Part shown: piece by piece, positions 18,088-27,165 of the stretch | Numbering within the stretch: the first letter of the stretch is position 1 | Layout: every line of letters begins with the position of its first letter | Assembly (NCBI RefSeq): GCF_006542355.1 | Contig: NZ_CP038141.1 | Span: 901,001 to 965,000 of the forward strand | DNA: 64,000 bases | Source: Swingsia samuiensis | GTDB taxonomy: Bacteria; Pseudomonadota; Alphaproteobacteria; Acetobacterales; Acetobacteraceae | Reading direction: 5' to 3' | Notes under the pieces: generated by a model | Told to the model about the DNA's origin: nothing | The model's input: the letters and a program-made list of their open reading frames with translations, nothing else | Databases searched by the model: none | Made by a program: the position numbers and the translations under genes

Positions 18088-19239
18088 ATGTTTTATCTTT
18101 ACACAAGCGGCATGAGTAAAATCGTATCTAAAACAAACCAAAATAAAATAAAAAAAGAACCACGCCTCTTTGCGTTGCCCAAATCCAAACGCACCAAAAA
18201 AAAATATATTCGTAACTTACCTCATACACGGCAACCCATTCAAAGCTATGAACCTCACAACACTCCAATAAAACCCGCCATTACCCCTCTAATTAAAAAA
18301 GAATATGTCGTTGATCCCAGCTTAACTGCACCTCTATCTATTTCTACAGCAATTCACTTCTGTTTTTTTGCTTTCTTACTTATCCATTCGTCTCCGCCAC
18401 CGGGAGCTCCCACAGGGGTAGAGGCTCCTACTGTTGAATTTTTAGCAGACCTCCCTCCCGCTAAAAGCGGCATGACACCACCACATTCCAATGATGATGG
18501 CGAAAACTCCCCCGCGACCACAGTGCAAAAAAATACTCCCCCCCCATCCGAACAACAACACTCCAATAACCAAGACGAAGCGCCACCGTCACCAGCCGTT
18601 AACACGCCCACTTCTCCCTCTGCTCCCCCCATTCAGCAAGCCCCTTCGGCTGAACTTCCTGCTGCTCCTTCAACCCAACCTGTGACACTGGGAGCCTCTC
18701 AAGCCAAGAAACACACTCACTCTCGCCATACTTCGTCTCATTCACCTCGACGTAGCGACAACACCAATAAAAATCCTTTTTCTCACCCTATGGATCTAAG
18801 CTTTGGCGATAATTCGCCACCTTCACCACACCCACATCACCGTGGGCGTAGAAGTGGTTCAGCGGGCCCTATAGACCTTTCTGTTGGCCCATTAAGCTTA
18901 AATGGTGCCATTAATGCGCCATATATGACCCGTAGCACAGTGCATGGAATTAGTAGTGACTACAGCCGTGAGATTGATAACTGGATACGCCATCATATGT
19001 ACTATCCAGAAGAAGCCAGACGTGCTGGGGAAGAAGGCCCATCTTCTGTCCACGTTGTTCTTGACCGCTTTGGAAAAGTAAAATCCGTTCGTCTAACAGA
19101 ACAATCTGGATCTTATTCCTTAGATGCGGCAACAACCAGCATATTCCAAGGTGCTCACCTTCCTCCCATTCCACCAGATATGGCTGGAGATCACTTTGAT
19201 ATTGACGTTACAATCTCCTATATTCTTATTCGTCAATAA
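18088..19239 (+). CDS. TonB family energy transducer
   Basis: 383 residues. One N-terminal membrane segment (LSISTAIHFCFFAFLLIHSS, about 88-108) follows a basic cytoplasmic stretch. Next come a long Pro/Ser/His-rich periplasmic spacer (about 110-270) and a C-terminal TonB domain (IRHHMYYPEEARRAGEEG ... GKVKSVRLTEQSG, about 290-383). Known role: couples the ExbBD proton-driven motor to outer-membrane TonB-dependent receptors. No exbB, exbD or receptor gene is in the window. The long cytoplasmic N-terminus is unusual. Start is uncertain: ATG 18112 would remove 8 residues. Confidence 0.85.
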   Translation: MFYLYTSGMSKIVSKTNQNKIKKEPRLFALPKSKRTKKKYIRNLPHTRQPIQSYEPHNTPIKPAITPLIKKEYVVDPSLTAPLSISTAIHFCFFAFLLIHSSPPPGAPTGVEAPTVEFLADLPPAKSGMTPPHSNDDGENSPATTVQKNTPPPSEQQHSNNQDEAPPSPAVNTPTSPSAPPIQQAPSAELPAAPSTQPVTLGASQAKKHTHSRHTSSHSPRRSDNTNKNPFSHPMDLSFGDNSPPSPHPHHRGRRSGSAGPIDLSVGPLSLNGAINAPYMTRSTVHGISSDYSREIDNWIRHHMYYPEEARRAGEEGPSSVHVVLDRFGKVKSVRLTEQSGSYSLDAATTSIFQGAHLPPIPPDMAGDHFDIDVTISYILIRQ

Positions 19240-19287
19240 ATTAACGATCAATCAACCACACAACCATCTTTAGCCTTGGGAACTGTA

Positions 19288-20205
19288 ATGCGTCGCTTTT
19301 TACCTATCATGTTATGCTTCAGTTTAACGGGGTGCTTCAGCATGCCTCACCCTTTTTCTGACCCGGGCCAACAAGCACGCCAACTCGCCACCGCTAACCT
19401 GCCTCCTCCGCGCCTTGCGATACCAACACCTAAAGATGTTTCTTTGCCTCCTAATGCAGCGCAAGCATGGGCAAGTTCTTTGGCACAAGCAATGGTTGCT
19501 CAAGCCGTCCCTGCGGTCGCGCAGCCCCAACAGCCTGGGGACTGGTGGGTCAAAATGAGCACCAAAACTCAAAATGGTGCCATTGTGCCCCATTACGTTA
19601 TCATTATGCCAACAGGGAAAGAACGTGCTGAAAATGATGGACCACCCGTTGATTTAGCAGGATGGAATTCTGGTGATTTATTAGCCTTAAAAGGCGCAGC
19701 CGTGCAGGAGGCGCCTGTCCTGGCCAATATGCTTACCGGCATTCAGGCCGCTATGATGCAACAGGACCCACATAGTTTAATGAACCGGCCTGCACATATT
19801 TATTTCAAAGGTGTCAAAGGGGCGCCGGGAGATGGAAATCAATCTCTGGCACGCGCTTTTTTCACAGCACTCCCAGATCACTTTAATTCAATTCAAACAA
19901 CCCCAAAAGGGGCAGATTTTACGGTCATCGGTATCGTCAAAATTTCCAAAGCCCCCAAATATGACCGTCATGCCATGCAACATATAGAAATCTCTTGGCG
20001 CGTTTTAAGTGCAGATGGAAAAGAAGCGGGAGCTGCTACTCAATTGCATGATATCGTTGCCCACTCACTCGATAAGGCATGGGGAGATACAGCTATGGCC
20101 GCTGGAGAAGAAGCAGCTGGTGGCGTAAGAACGATTATTACCAACTACTCCGGCCGTGAACACAAACCTTTACCACCGACAAATGACGATAAAAAACACA
20201 AATAA
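19288..20205 (+). CDS. Predicted lipoprotein of unknown function
   Basis: 305 residues from ATG 19288 (a TTG at 19276 is the longer alternative). The signal MRRFLPIMLCFSLTGC ends in a lipobox with the acylated Cys at 16. The mature part starts with a Pro/Ala-rich stretch, then GDWWVKMSTKTQNGAIVPHYVI and a C-terminal region with ADFTVIGIVKISKAPKYDRHAMQHIEISWRV. I do not recognise a named domain, but the alternating strand pattern suggests a periplasmic beta-rich fold. It follows the TonB gene by 48 nt on the same strand, so a shared transcript and an envelope role are plausible inferences. Confidence 0.7.
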   Translation: MRRFLPIMLCFSLTGCFSMPHPFSDPGQQARQLATANLPPPRLAIPTPKDVSLPPNAAQAWASSLAQAMVAQAVPAVAQPQQPGDWWVKMSTKTQNGAIVPHYVIIMPTGKERAENDGPPVDLAGWNSGDLLALKGAAVQEAPVLANMLTGIQAAMMQQDPHSLMNRPAHIYFKGVKGAPGDGNQSLARAFFTALPDHFNSIQTTPKGADFTVIGIVKISKAPKYDRHAMQHIEISWRVLSADGKEAGAATQLHDIVAHSLDKAWGDTAMAAGEEAAGGVRTIITNYSGREHKPLPPTNDDKKHK

Positions 20206-20247
20206 ATCATGATATTGAGTAGGTATCGTTAGTTAAAATAACGTTAC

Positions 20248-21261
20248 CTACATCACCATATCTAAAAACTCTTCCGCAAATTTTTGAACGTTTTGTATCC
20301 GATAGTTCATTTGAAAACCGTCACCTGCTCCTAAGGCTTCCAAACCGGGGGACGCGTTTAAATATCTGGCATTGTTCTGGTTTACATCATCAACCAGCAC
20401 ATGATTAACATTCACATTTTCCGTGTATGACAAAGTTACTGTATTTCTTCTCGGAAAGAAGAGGCTTGTATAAAGAGAGGCGCTACTAAAGCCCGCGACA
20501 ATAGGGTTTGAAGCCCAAAGTTTAATCTGTTCCCTAAAACTCATTTGTTCGGGGAATATAATTCCTACTCCTTTATCTTTTAAAATATTCGTTAGTTCTG
20601 CTTCATTGCCAATTCTCGTTTTACCAGCCCTCAAATGCTCTTTTGAAAAATACAACACTCTGCCAGGCTGGGGGTCAACTTTATACGGCAACACATATCG
20701 CCCTATTGAATGAACAAAATCTGCATACACTCTATAAATCAATGAAAAATCTTCAAACGCGGCAGATGCTACCTTTATATTCTCAAACCGAGTAGGTGCT
20801 TTTATTTGAATGAAGTTTTCTTGTGTTAAGTGTAAGGCCTCCATAATACTTTTAAAGTAATCATATTTAAAAATGTTTTCTATCTCTTCATGATAACTCA
20901 GAATAATTCTTAAACGTGTTCTTTCATAAGAGGGAATGGCCCATAGACGACTTAAATTTTCGATGAGAAAATGACCATACTGAAGATTAACCTCCCCAAT
21001 ATACCAATAGTCATACTTATCACTTAATGTTGGAACATCCGGCAGTGCCGGGCAATCCAATGAGCTAAGAGGAGTGTGAAGCTTGGGAAAACCAGTATAA
21101 TTCAGTGCCTCAGGGACACTCCGACCAGAAGCTTCAAAAAGCCCCCAAAACGGCCCGTCTCCTCTTGGAATAAAAACAGCGTCTTGCGCATGCCGAATAG
21201 GAGGGAGATTCTCAAGAATTAATCGACGCCCAGAAAAACTGGTGCATTCTTTTAACAACAT
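20248..21261 (-). CDS. Glycosyltransferase family 61 (DUF563) protein
   Basis: 337 residues. GT61 hallmarks: YGHFLIENLSRLWAIPSYER near 96-115 and a late VAGFSSASLYTSLFFPRRNTV block near 254-275 preceding the nucleotide-sugar site region. No signal or membrane segment. Known family: GT61 enzymes include O-linked sugar transferases; in bacteria they occur in capsule or LPS gene sets. The acceptor here is unknown. It is a single gene divergent from prs, near other sugar-transfer genes at 23-25.6 kb. Confidence 0.82.
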   Translation of the reverse strand: MLLKECTSFSGRRLILENLPPIRHAQDAVFIPRGDGPFWGLFEASGRSVPEALNYTGFPKLHTPLSSLDCPALPDVPTLSDKYDYWYIGEVNLQYGHFLIENLSRLWAIPSYERTRLRIILSYHEEIENIFKYDYFKSIMEALHLTQENFIQIKAPTRFENIKVASAAFEDFSLIYRVYADFVHSIGRYVLPYKVDPQPGRVLYFSKEHLRAGKTRIGNEAELTNILKDKGVGIIFPEQMSFREQIKLWASNPIVAGFSSASLYTSLFFPRRNTVTLSYTENVNVNHVLVDDVNQNNARYLNASPGLEALGAGDGFQMNYRIQNVQKFAEEFLDMVM

Positions 21262-21452
21262 TGAAAAACTCCTTAAAATCCAACCACATTAACACGTTTT
21301 TTTATAAGCATTTCTGTGTTTTATGTGCATCGCCTTTAGCATCAACACAAGAATAAAAGAAAGTTTCCTTTCTATAAGAGATGACTTTTTAGTGTCACAC
21401 TGTTAGAAGGCACCCACTTCTTTTCCTCTCGAATACTGGACGAGGCCCTTTC

Positions 21453-22385
21453 ATGAAAATCGTCGCGTGCAACAGCAATCTTCCTTTGGCTCGTGCAGTA
21501 GCTAATGAATTGAGACTTCCCCTTTGTAAAACTGTTGTCAAACGATTTGCCGATGGAGAGGTGTTCGTAGAAATTCAAGAGAATGTGCGCGGAGAAGATG
21601 TGTTTGTCATTCAAAGCACATCTATGCCCACGAATGACCACTTAATGGAACTCTTGGTCATGCTCGATGCTCTTCGACGAGGATCAGCCCGACGCATTAC
21701 AGCCGTCATGCCTTATTTTGGATATGCACGTCAGGATCGTAAATCAGGCCCACGTACCCCCATTAGCGCTAAACTTGTTGCTAATCTTTTAACGGAAGCG
21801 GGAGCCAACCGCATTCTCACCATGGATTTACACGCTATGCAAATCCAAGGTTTTTTTGATATCCCAACTGATAATTTATACGCAGCCCCTCTTTTTGTCC
21901 GTGACATCAAAGCACGTTTACCCGATCGTAATTTATTGGTTGTATCTCCAGATGTTGGAGGGGTTGTTCGCGCACGTCAGCTCGCTCAACGTTTAAATGT
22001 GGATCTTGCTATTATTGATAAACGCCGTGAGCGTGCGGGTGTCTCTGAAGTCATGAATGTTATTGGAGATGTTTCAGGCCGTTACTGCGTCCTTGTAGAT
22101 GATATTATCGATAGTGGTGGCTCTCTTTGCAATGCAGCAAATGCTATTATGAGCCGAGGCGCTGAAGGAGTGGAAGCTTACGTCACTCACGGAGTTCTGA
22201 CTGGTAATGCTTGTGAGCGTGTGGAAAATAGTCCTCTAAACATGCTGACATTAACAGATAGTATTGCTGCAACTCAAAATTTAATAAACACACCTAACAT
22301 TCGTCAAATTACCACGGCCAATCTTTTAGCGAGAGCCATGAGCGCCGTCGCAGATGAAAGTTCCGTTTCATCTCTTTTTGACTGA
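21453..22385 (+). CDS. prs: Ribose-phosphate pyrophosphokinase (PRPP synthetase)
   Basis: 310 residues, the normal length. [25 protein letters not shown], the ATP-loop [10 protein letters not shown], the metal-binding [13 protein letters not shown] and the PRPP loop [11 protein letters not shown] are all intact. Makes PRPP from ribose-5-phosphate and ATP for nucleotide, histidine and NAD synthesis; cytoplasmic. It is followed 26 nt later by the phosphatase gene and is probably co-transcribed. Confidence 0.96.
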   Translation: MKIVACNSNLPLARAVANELRLPLCKTVVKRFADGEVFVEIQENVRGEDVFVIQSTSMPTNDHLMELLVMLDALRRGSARRITAVMPYFGYARQDRKSGPRTPISAKLVANLLTEAGANRILTMDLHAMQIQGFFDIPTDNLYAAPLFVRDIKARLPDRNLLVVSPDVGGVVRARQLAQRLNVDLAIIDKRRERAGVSEVMNVIGDVSGRYCVLVDDIIDSGGSLCNAANAIMSRGAEGVEAYVTHGVLTGNACERVENSPLNMLTLTDSIAATQNLINTPNIRQITTANLLARAMSAVADESSVSSLFD

Positions 22386-22411
22386 CTTTTCTCACTTTTT
22401 GGAGTTTCTTT

Positions 22412-23005
22412 ATGTCCGAATTAATCCAACGCCCTTTTTGGTATCTCAGGCATGGAGAAACAGACTGGAACTATCAAGGCTTTTCTCAAGGCCGCACAGA
22501 TGTTCCTCTTAATACAACCGGTCTCATTCAAGCTACACGAGCTGGGGAGATTTTTGCCAAGCTCTTTGAAAACAATCAGCGTCCGTTTGATCGGATTATA
22601 ACCTCTCCTCTCTCACGTGCTTTAGTAACAGCCCAATATACACAAGCCGCTATTTTAAACAGCGGAGGCCCTAACCTCCCTCTTACTATTGATCCAGATT
22701 TGCAAGAAGTCAGCTTCGGCGTGCAAGAAGGACAACCTATGGGAGAATGGTATGATCCTTGGATCGCCGGAAAGTTCACCCCTGAAGGAGCAGAAAGTTT
22801 TGATGATCTCAAAAACCGTTCTATTTCAGCCTTGAATAAAGAACTCATCAAGGGAGGTACACCCCTCTTTGTTGCCCATGGAGGGTTATTCAGAGGCATT
22901 CGAGCTGCTATGAACCTCGCCGTAAATGTGCGCCTACCCAATGCTTCTCCTACCTATTTATCTTTCCATGCAGGAGAGTGGTCGGTACAAAATCGTGTCG
23001 CATAA
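22412..23005 (+). CDS. Histidine phosphatase (phosphoglycerate mutase-like)
   Basis: 197 residues. The RHG motif is at LRHGETDWNYQGFSQGRTDVPL near 13-30, the second catalytic region at SPLSRALVTAQY, the acid EVSFGVQEG and the distal His at FVAHGGLFRG. Known family members remove phosphate from small metabolites or proteins; the substrate cannot be assigned. It is probably in an operon with prs. Confidence 0.85.
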   Translation: MSELIQRPFWYLRHGETDWNYQGFSQGRTDVPLNTTGLIQATRAGEIFAKLFENNQRPFDRIITSPLSRALVTAQYTQAAILNSGGPNLPLTIDPDLQEVSFGVQEGQPMGEWYDPWIAGKFTPEGAESFDDLKNRSISALNKELIKGGTPLFVAHGGLFRGIRAAMNLAVNVRLPNASPTYLSFHAGEWSVQNRVA

Positions 23006-23086
23006 TAGATTCCATTCTATTCTTTTTTCTCTAAAATTGTTACAGTAAAATCTAGGTGAAATTTGGTATTATCTGAATAGAAATTT

Positions 23087-24019
23087 ATGCGCCCTTCTAA
23101 ATTGTCTCTCATTGCTCCCTTTTATAATGAGGGTTCTGGCGTTGATTATTTCTTTGAAAAAATTTCTCCCGTTTTACATGACATTCAAAACATTGAATGG
23201 GAAATTGTCTGCGTTGATGACGGAAGCTCTGACGACACCCTAGAAAGGTTAATCGCATATTCGCAAAAAGACACCTCTGTAAAAGTTATTGAATTTTCCC
23301 GCAATTTTGGAAAAGAAGCGGCTATGACCGCGGGCTTAGACGTCTCTACAGGAGAGGCGGTCATTATTATTGATGCAGATTTACAAGACCCGCCTGAGCT
23401 TATTCAGCAAATGATACAAGAATGGCGCAATGGTGCTGAAGTTGTACTTGGCCGGCGAATAGATCGCTCTTCGGATAGTGCTGCGAAACGACTCACAGCC
23501 TCTTGGTTTTATAAAGCACACAATAAACTTGCCAAGCCTAAAATCCCAGAGAACGTAGGGGACTTTAGGCTTATGAGCCGTGAAGTGGTGGATGCACTCA
23601 AAGAGCTCCCTGAACGTCAACGTTTCATGAAAGGCCTTTACGCGTGGGTCGGCTTTAAAACAGTCACGTTAGACTACGTGCGTGCAAACCGAAACGTTGG
23701 AGAAACAAAATTTTCTGGCTTTGCCTTGTGGAACTTTGCCCTTGAAGGCTTCACAAGCTTCTCAACGACCCCTATTCGGGTATGGACATATATTGGCTTT
23801 GCCATTGCTGTTATATCGCTCGTTTACGGCGCATTTATCTTCTTAAGAACCCTCATGTATGGCAATCATATCCCTGGTTATGCTTCTATCTTTTTTGCCG
23901 TTACCTTCCTTGGGAGCATACAAATTATTAGTATCGGCATGCTCGGTGAATATGTAGGACGTATTTATATGGAAACCAAACACCGTCCTATTTATATTAT
24001 ACGCAAAAAATATAATTAA
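23087..24019 (+). CDS. GtrB-like membrane glycosyltransferase (GT2)
   Basis: 310 residues. GT-A domain with VCVDDGSSDDTLERL and IIDADLQDPPEL (DxD) motifs, then two C-terminal membrane helices (about 228-252 and 262-290) as in GtrB/DPM1-like enzymes. Known role: transfers glucose from UDP-glucose to undecaprenyl phosphate on the cytoplasmic face. It is directly followed by a GtrII-type gene, supporting an O-antigen/LPS glucosylation pair. A GtrA-type flippase is not visible in the window. Confidence 0.87.
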   Translation: MRPSKLSLIAPFYNEGSGVDYFFEKISPVLHDIQNIEWEIVCVDDGSSDDTLERLIAYSQKDTSVKVIEFSRNFGKEAAMTAGLDVSTGEAVIIIDADLQDPPELIQQMIQEWRNGAEVVLGRRIDRSSDSAAKRLTASWFYKAHNKLAKPKIPENVGDFRLMSREVVDALKELPERQRFMKGLYAWVGFKTVTLDYVRANRNVGETKFSGFALWNFALEGFTSFSTTPIRVWTYIGFAIAVISLVYGAFIFLRTLMYGNHIPGYASIFFAVTFLGSIQIISIGMLGEYVGRIYMETKHRPIYIIRKKYN

Positions 24020-24071
24020 TATTTTATTTTAATTGCTTCCCACACACACTTTAAACCGGAAAGGAAAGACC

Positions 24072-25610
24072 ATGGACTTTATTAATCCCCTTTTATTTAA
24101 TGACCTTAAAAAGCGATTTTTTATATTTTTTGTACTTTTTTTATTCTTTGTCTATCCCATTATTCAAGAGAATATTTATTATATTGATGACCTTGGACGG
24201 TCCGTCTATGGCTACCTCGCTTTAACAGGAAATGGTCGCCCTATCGGAGACTGGATTTGGGAGATTATGAGCTTTTCTCCCAATTATGTATCTAATTTAG
24301 CACCATTAACCCAGATTATTTCTGTCTCTTTTCTTGCGATTGCTTTATCATTCTTATCTCGTTCTTGGAGATTTTCTGTATTAAACGGAAGTATTGCACT
24401 ATCGTTTTTGGTTTGCTCGCCTTTTTTACTAGCAAATTTGTCTTATAGATTTGACTCTATTACAATGACAGCAGCCTTAGCTCTCATTACTATTCCATTT
24501 TCTCTTCCTCAAAATATTTCTAATGCTAAAAGAATAGTTCTAACCAGCTTGGTTATTCTGATTACTTCTAATGTATATCAAGCCGCACTTAATGCTTTTT
24601 TGGTTCTTTTATGTCTGAATAGCACTCTACAAATTATAGACTACAGCAATAAACAATCCATCTCTCGTTTTATACAAGGAATAATAGCCTTCATCACAGG
24701 GCTGGTTTTGTATAAAATTGAAATCGCTGTCACGAATATTACAAACTATGATCCCTATACACGCGCCCACTTAGGGATGGTTCATGATGTTCATTCCTTT
24801 TTAGGAAACATCAAAAACTGTATTCGTCTTGCTTTTAATGAGTTCCGACATGGCAACCTCGAGCGCTTCCTTGGCGCCTGCATGATTCTGGGAATAATAG
24901 CAACTTTTACCCGCGTTTTTATCGGCGTTCGTAATCGCAACAAAAACGAAATTACTCTTTCATTATTCCTAACCTTTTTGTTTCTCGGCTTATCCGTCTT
25001 ATCAATCGCCGGTCTTCTTAGCCTTCTAAAATTCCCGGTTATTGTACCTCGGACCATGATGAGTGTCGGAGCAGTCTGTGCTTTTGCTGTAACCTTTATT
25101 ATCGGTCGTAGCTCTCCTAAAAATATCTACCAATGCGTTCCAATGGCTCTTGGTATGTTAATGCTTTTCGGACAATTCGTCTTTGCATATGCTTGGGGAA
25201 ATGCTGAGGGTTCACAGTCACATCTTGATCATCAACTGGCGCGTCAAATTGATGAAGATCTCTTTACACTCTCTGGCAGACAAACAACCTATGTGCGCAT
25301 TCTAGGAGATCAAACACCGACCTCCGCTTACACGCAGCTCATTTTAAACCAGCATCCTATTTTCCGGTTTGATCTTGCTCGCGCCTTGGACGGATGGGCT
25401 TGGGGAAATACGCTTTTAAAAACCTACAATCTCCCCAATAATATAAGTGTTACGACAAACGAATCCCCAGACACAAAGCCTACAATGAAAGCAGCCTTAG
25501 AAATTCGTAATACATGTCATTTTGATAAAATAATTTCACGGGTGAATTATAACCTATATAAATTAAACGATAACATCGTTATCGACTTCACCCATGCCTG
25601 CTCCCAATAG
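24072..25610 (+). CDS. GtrII-type glucosyltransferase, multi-membrane span
   Basis: 512 residues, about ten hydrophobic segments. The first loop carries IYYIDDLGRSVYGYLALTGNGRP, typical of the glucosyl transferase GtrII family (PF14264) and resembling GT-C acidic motifs. Known role: transfers glucose from undecaprenyl-phosphate-glucose to O-antigen on the periplasmic side. ATG 24072 is chosen because GGAAAGGAAAG precedes it; the frame is open back to a TTG at 24033. It is partnered with the GtrB-like gene 52 nt upstream. Acceptor specificity is unknown. Confidence 0.8.
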   Translation: MDFINPLLFNDLKKRFFIFFVLFLFFVYPIIQENIYYIDDLGRSVYGYLALTGNGRPIGDWIWEIMSFSPNYVSNLAPLTQIISVSFLAIALSFLSRSWRFSVLNGSIALSFLVCSPFLLANLSYRFDSITMTAALALITIPFSLPQNISNAKRIVLTSLVILITSNVYQAALNAFLVLLCLNSTLQIIDYSNKQSISRFIQGIIAFITGLVLYKIEIAVTNITNYDPYTRAHLGMVHDVHSFLGNIKNCIRLAFNEFRHGNLERFLGACMILGIIATFTRVFIGVRNRNKNEITLSLFLTFLFLGLSVLSIAGLLSLLKFPVIVPRTMMSVGAVCAFAVTFIIGRSSPKNIYQCVPMALGMLMLFGQFVFAYAWGNAEGSQSHLDHQLARQIDEDLFTLSGRQTTYVRILGDQTPTSAYTQLILNQHPIFRFDLARALDGWAWGNTLLKTYNLPNNISVTTNESPDTKPTMKAALEIRNTCHFDKIISRVNYNLYKLNDNIVIDFTHACSQ

Positions 25611-25617
25611 CACTCTA

Positions 25618-25649
25618 TTTTTGAAAGGGATTTATTCCCTTTCAAAAAA
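25618..25649. terminator. Bidirectional terminator between gtrII and efflux operon
   Basis: A 13-bp stem (25618-25630 with 25636-25648), T-run and A-run flanks; serves both convergent transcripts. Confidence 0.88.
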
Positions 25650-27161
25650 CTACCAAGGCCATAAAGACTTTCCTAATTTTTCTTGATCTTTAGGTGACAT
25701 TCCTAAATCATTGCGGTTCCACCAACCACCACCCAGTGATTGAAACAACGCCACACTATCCGAAAAACGAGCCGACTGCGCTTGTACGAGAGAAAGACGT
25801 GCCTGAGCGTATGCCTGTTGGGCTTGAAGAACAGTCAGCTCACTAACATCCCCCAACCTGAGCTGCCCTTTCACAATTTTTAAGCTTCGCCCGGCAGCAT
25901 CATAATTCGTCTGATTAGCTTCCAAAGTATCAGCGTCATATTTTAAGGCATAAAGTGTATCGGCAACATCCTGAATAGCGCTGATCACAGTCGCTTCATA
26001 ATTATCTTTTGCCTGTAACAAATTATCCTTAGCTTGCCGCTCAGCATGCAAAAGAGACCCACCTTGGAAAATAGGCTGCATCAAAGTAGCGGATAACGTC
26101 CAGTTCCCATAACCCGGTCTAAAAAAGTCATGCATCTTATCCATGACTTCACCCGGTGTCGCACTCAACTGAAGATTTGGTAGTCGATTTGCTATTGCAA
26201 CGCCAACCTGAGCACTCGCCGATTTGATTTGAGCCTGAGCAGCTCGCACATCTGGTCTTTGCTCCAGCAAGGCAGAAGGGAAAGATACAGGTAACTCATT
26301 CGGTAGTTTATACTGCTCTAAATAAAATTCCGGTAAAGGCGAATTTGGAGCAACACCGGCAAGAACAGCCAACTGATCCCGTGTTTGAGCTAATTGCTGC
26401 CGCAATGGAGGCAAGGTCGCCTCCAACTGCGCCACGGATGCGAGTTGGGTTACAACATCCTGAAGAGATGCATCTCCTAATCTCTGACGAGCCTTAAGAG
26501 TATTAAGGGTCTCTTTTTGGCTCGCAATCAGATCTTCTGTTGCACTGATTTGAGCGCGTATAGACGCTTCATTAATCGTTGTGCTCACAATGTTAGAAAT
26601 CAACGTTATCGCTGTTGCTTCCAGCTGAAAACGTTGAATTTCAGCTTGTGCACTCGCTGCCTCAATAGCCCGTCGCACACCGCCCCATAGGTCTGGCACA
26701 TAACCGATATTTAACTGTGCGGTATGCATTGAATAGAGCCACAAATTACTGTTGGGAACAGGAGAAAGGGCTTTTGATGTCTTATTTCGGGTTGGGTTGA
26801 ACGATGCAGAAACAGTTGGATACAACCCTGCCCCTTCAATACGTCTTTGCTCCCATGCAGATTTTAACCCAGCCTGCATACCCGCTAATGACTGGTTATG
26901 CGCTAAAGCCTGTTCAACAAATGAATTCAGTACAGGGTTTTGAAAGAGCTCCCACCATTTCCCCGGAACGTCTACTCCCGTTTGAAAGTGCTGTGACACG
27001 TCAAAAGCATTTGTCCCCCGCCCAGACGTATTCGTCAAAGGAGTTGACTGATAATCCATTCCTTTTGGCAAGTCTGGCCGCTTATAATCTGGGCCGACTT
27101 TACACCCCGCCAAATAAGAGGTCGCAATAATAGCTGTTGTATAACGAAGAAACCGTTTCAT
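25650..27161 (-). CDS. RND outer-membrane factor lipoprotein, NodT family
   Basis: 503 residues. The start at 27161 gives a lipoprotein signal MKRFLRYTTAIIATSYLAGC (Cys20), with GGGAGCC as ribosome binding site inside the end of the pump gene. The ORF extends upstream but without a signal. TolC-like repeats are seen in LEQRPDVRAAQAQIKSASAQVGVAIANRLP and the C-terminal VSELTVLQAQQAYAQARLSLVQAQ. Known role: trimeric outer-membrane channel of tripartite efflux. It begins 4 nt after the pump stop, so coupling is likely. Last gene of the adaptor-pump-channel operon. Confidence 0.9.
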   Translation of the reverse strand: MKRFLRYTTAIIATSYLAGCKVGPDYKRPDLPKGMDYQSTPLTNTSGRGTNAFDVSQHFQTGVDVPGKWWELFQNPVLNSFVEQALAHNQSLAGMQAGLKSAWEQRRIEGAGLYPTVSASFNPTRNKTSKALSPVPNSNLWLYSMHTAQLNIGYVPDLWGGVRRAIEAASAQAEIQRFQLEATAITLISNIVSTTINEASIRAQISATEDLIASQKETLNTLKARQRLGDASLQDVVTQLASVAQLEATLPPLRQQLAQTRDQLAVLAGVAPNSPLPEFYLEQYKLPNELPVSFPSALLEQRPDVRAAQAQIKSASAQVGVAIANRLPNLQLSATPGEVMDKMHDFFRPGYGNWTLSATLMQPIFQGGSLLHAERQAKDNLLQAKDNYEATVISAIQDVADTLYALKYDADTLEANQTNYDAAGRSLKIVKGQLRLGDVSELTVLQAQQAYAQARLSLVQAQSARFSDSVALFQSLGGGWWNRNDLGMSPKDQEKLGKSLWPW

Positions 27162-27165
27162 CTGT

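Noticed and set aside
18354-18632. Gly/Ser-rich ORF antisense to tonB
   Set aside because: It is the complement of the Pro-rich spacer of TonB, so the composition is fully explained.
20219-20251. 13-bp stem between the lipoprotein and GT61 genes
   Set aside because: One mismatch and no T-run on either side; it may help end transcription but I cannot support calling it a terminator.
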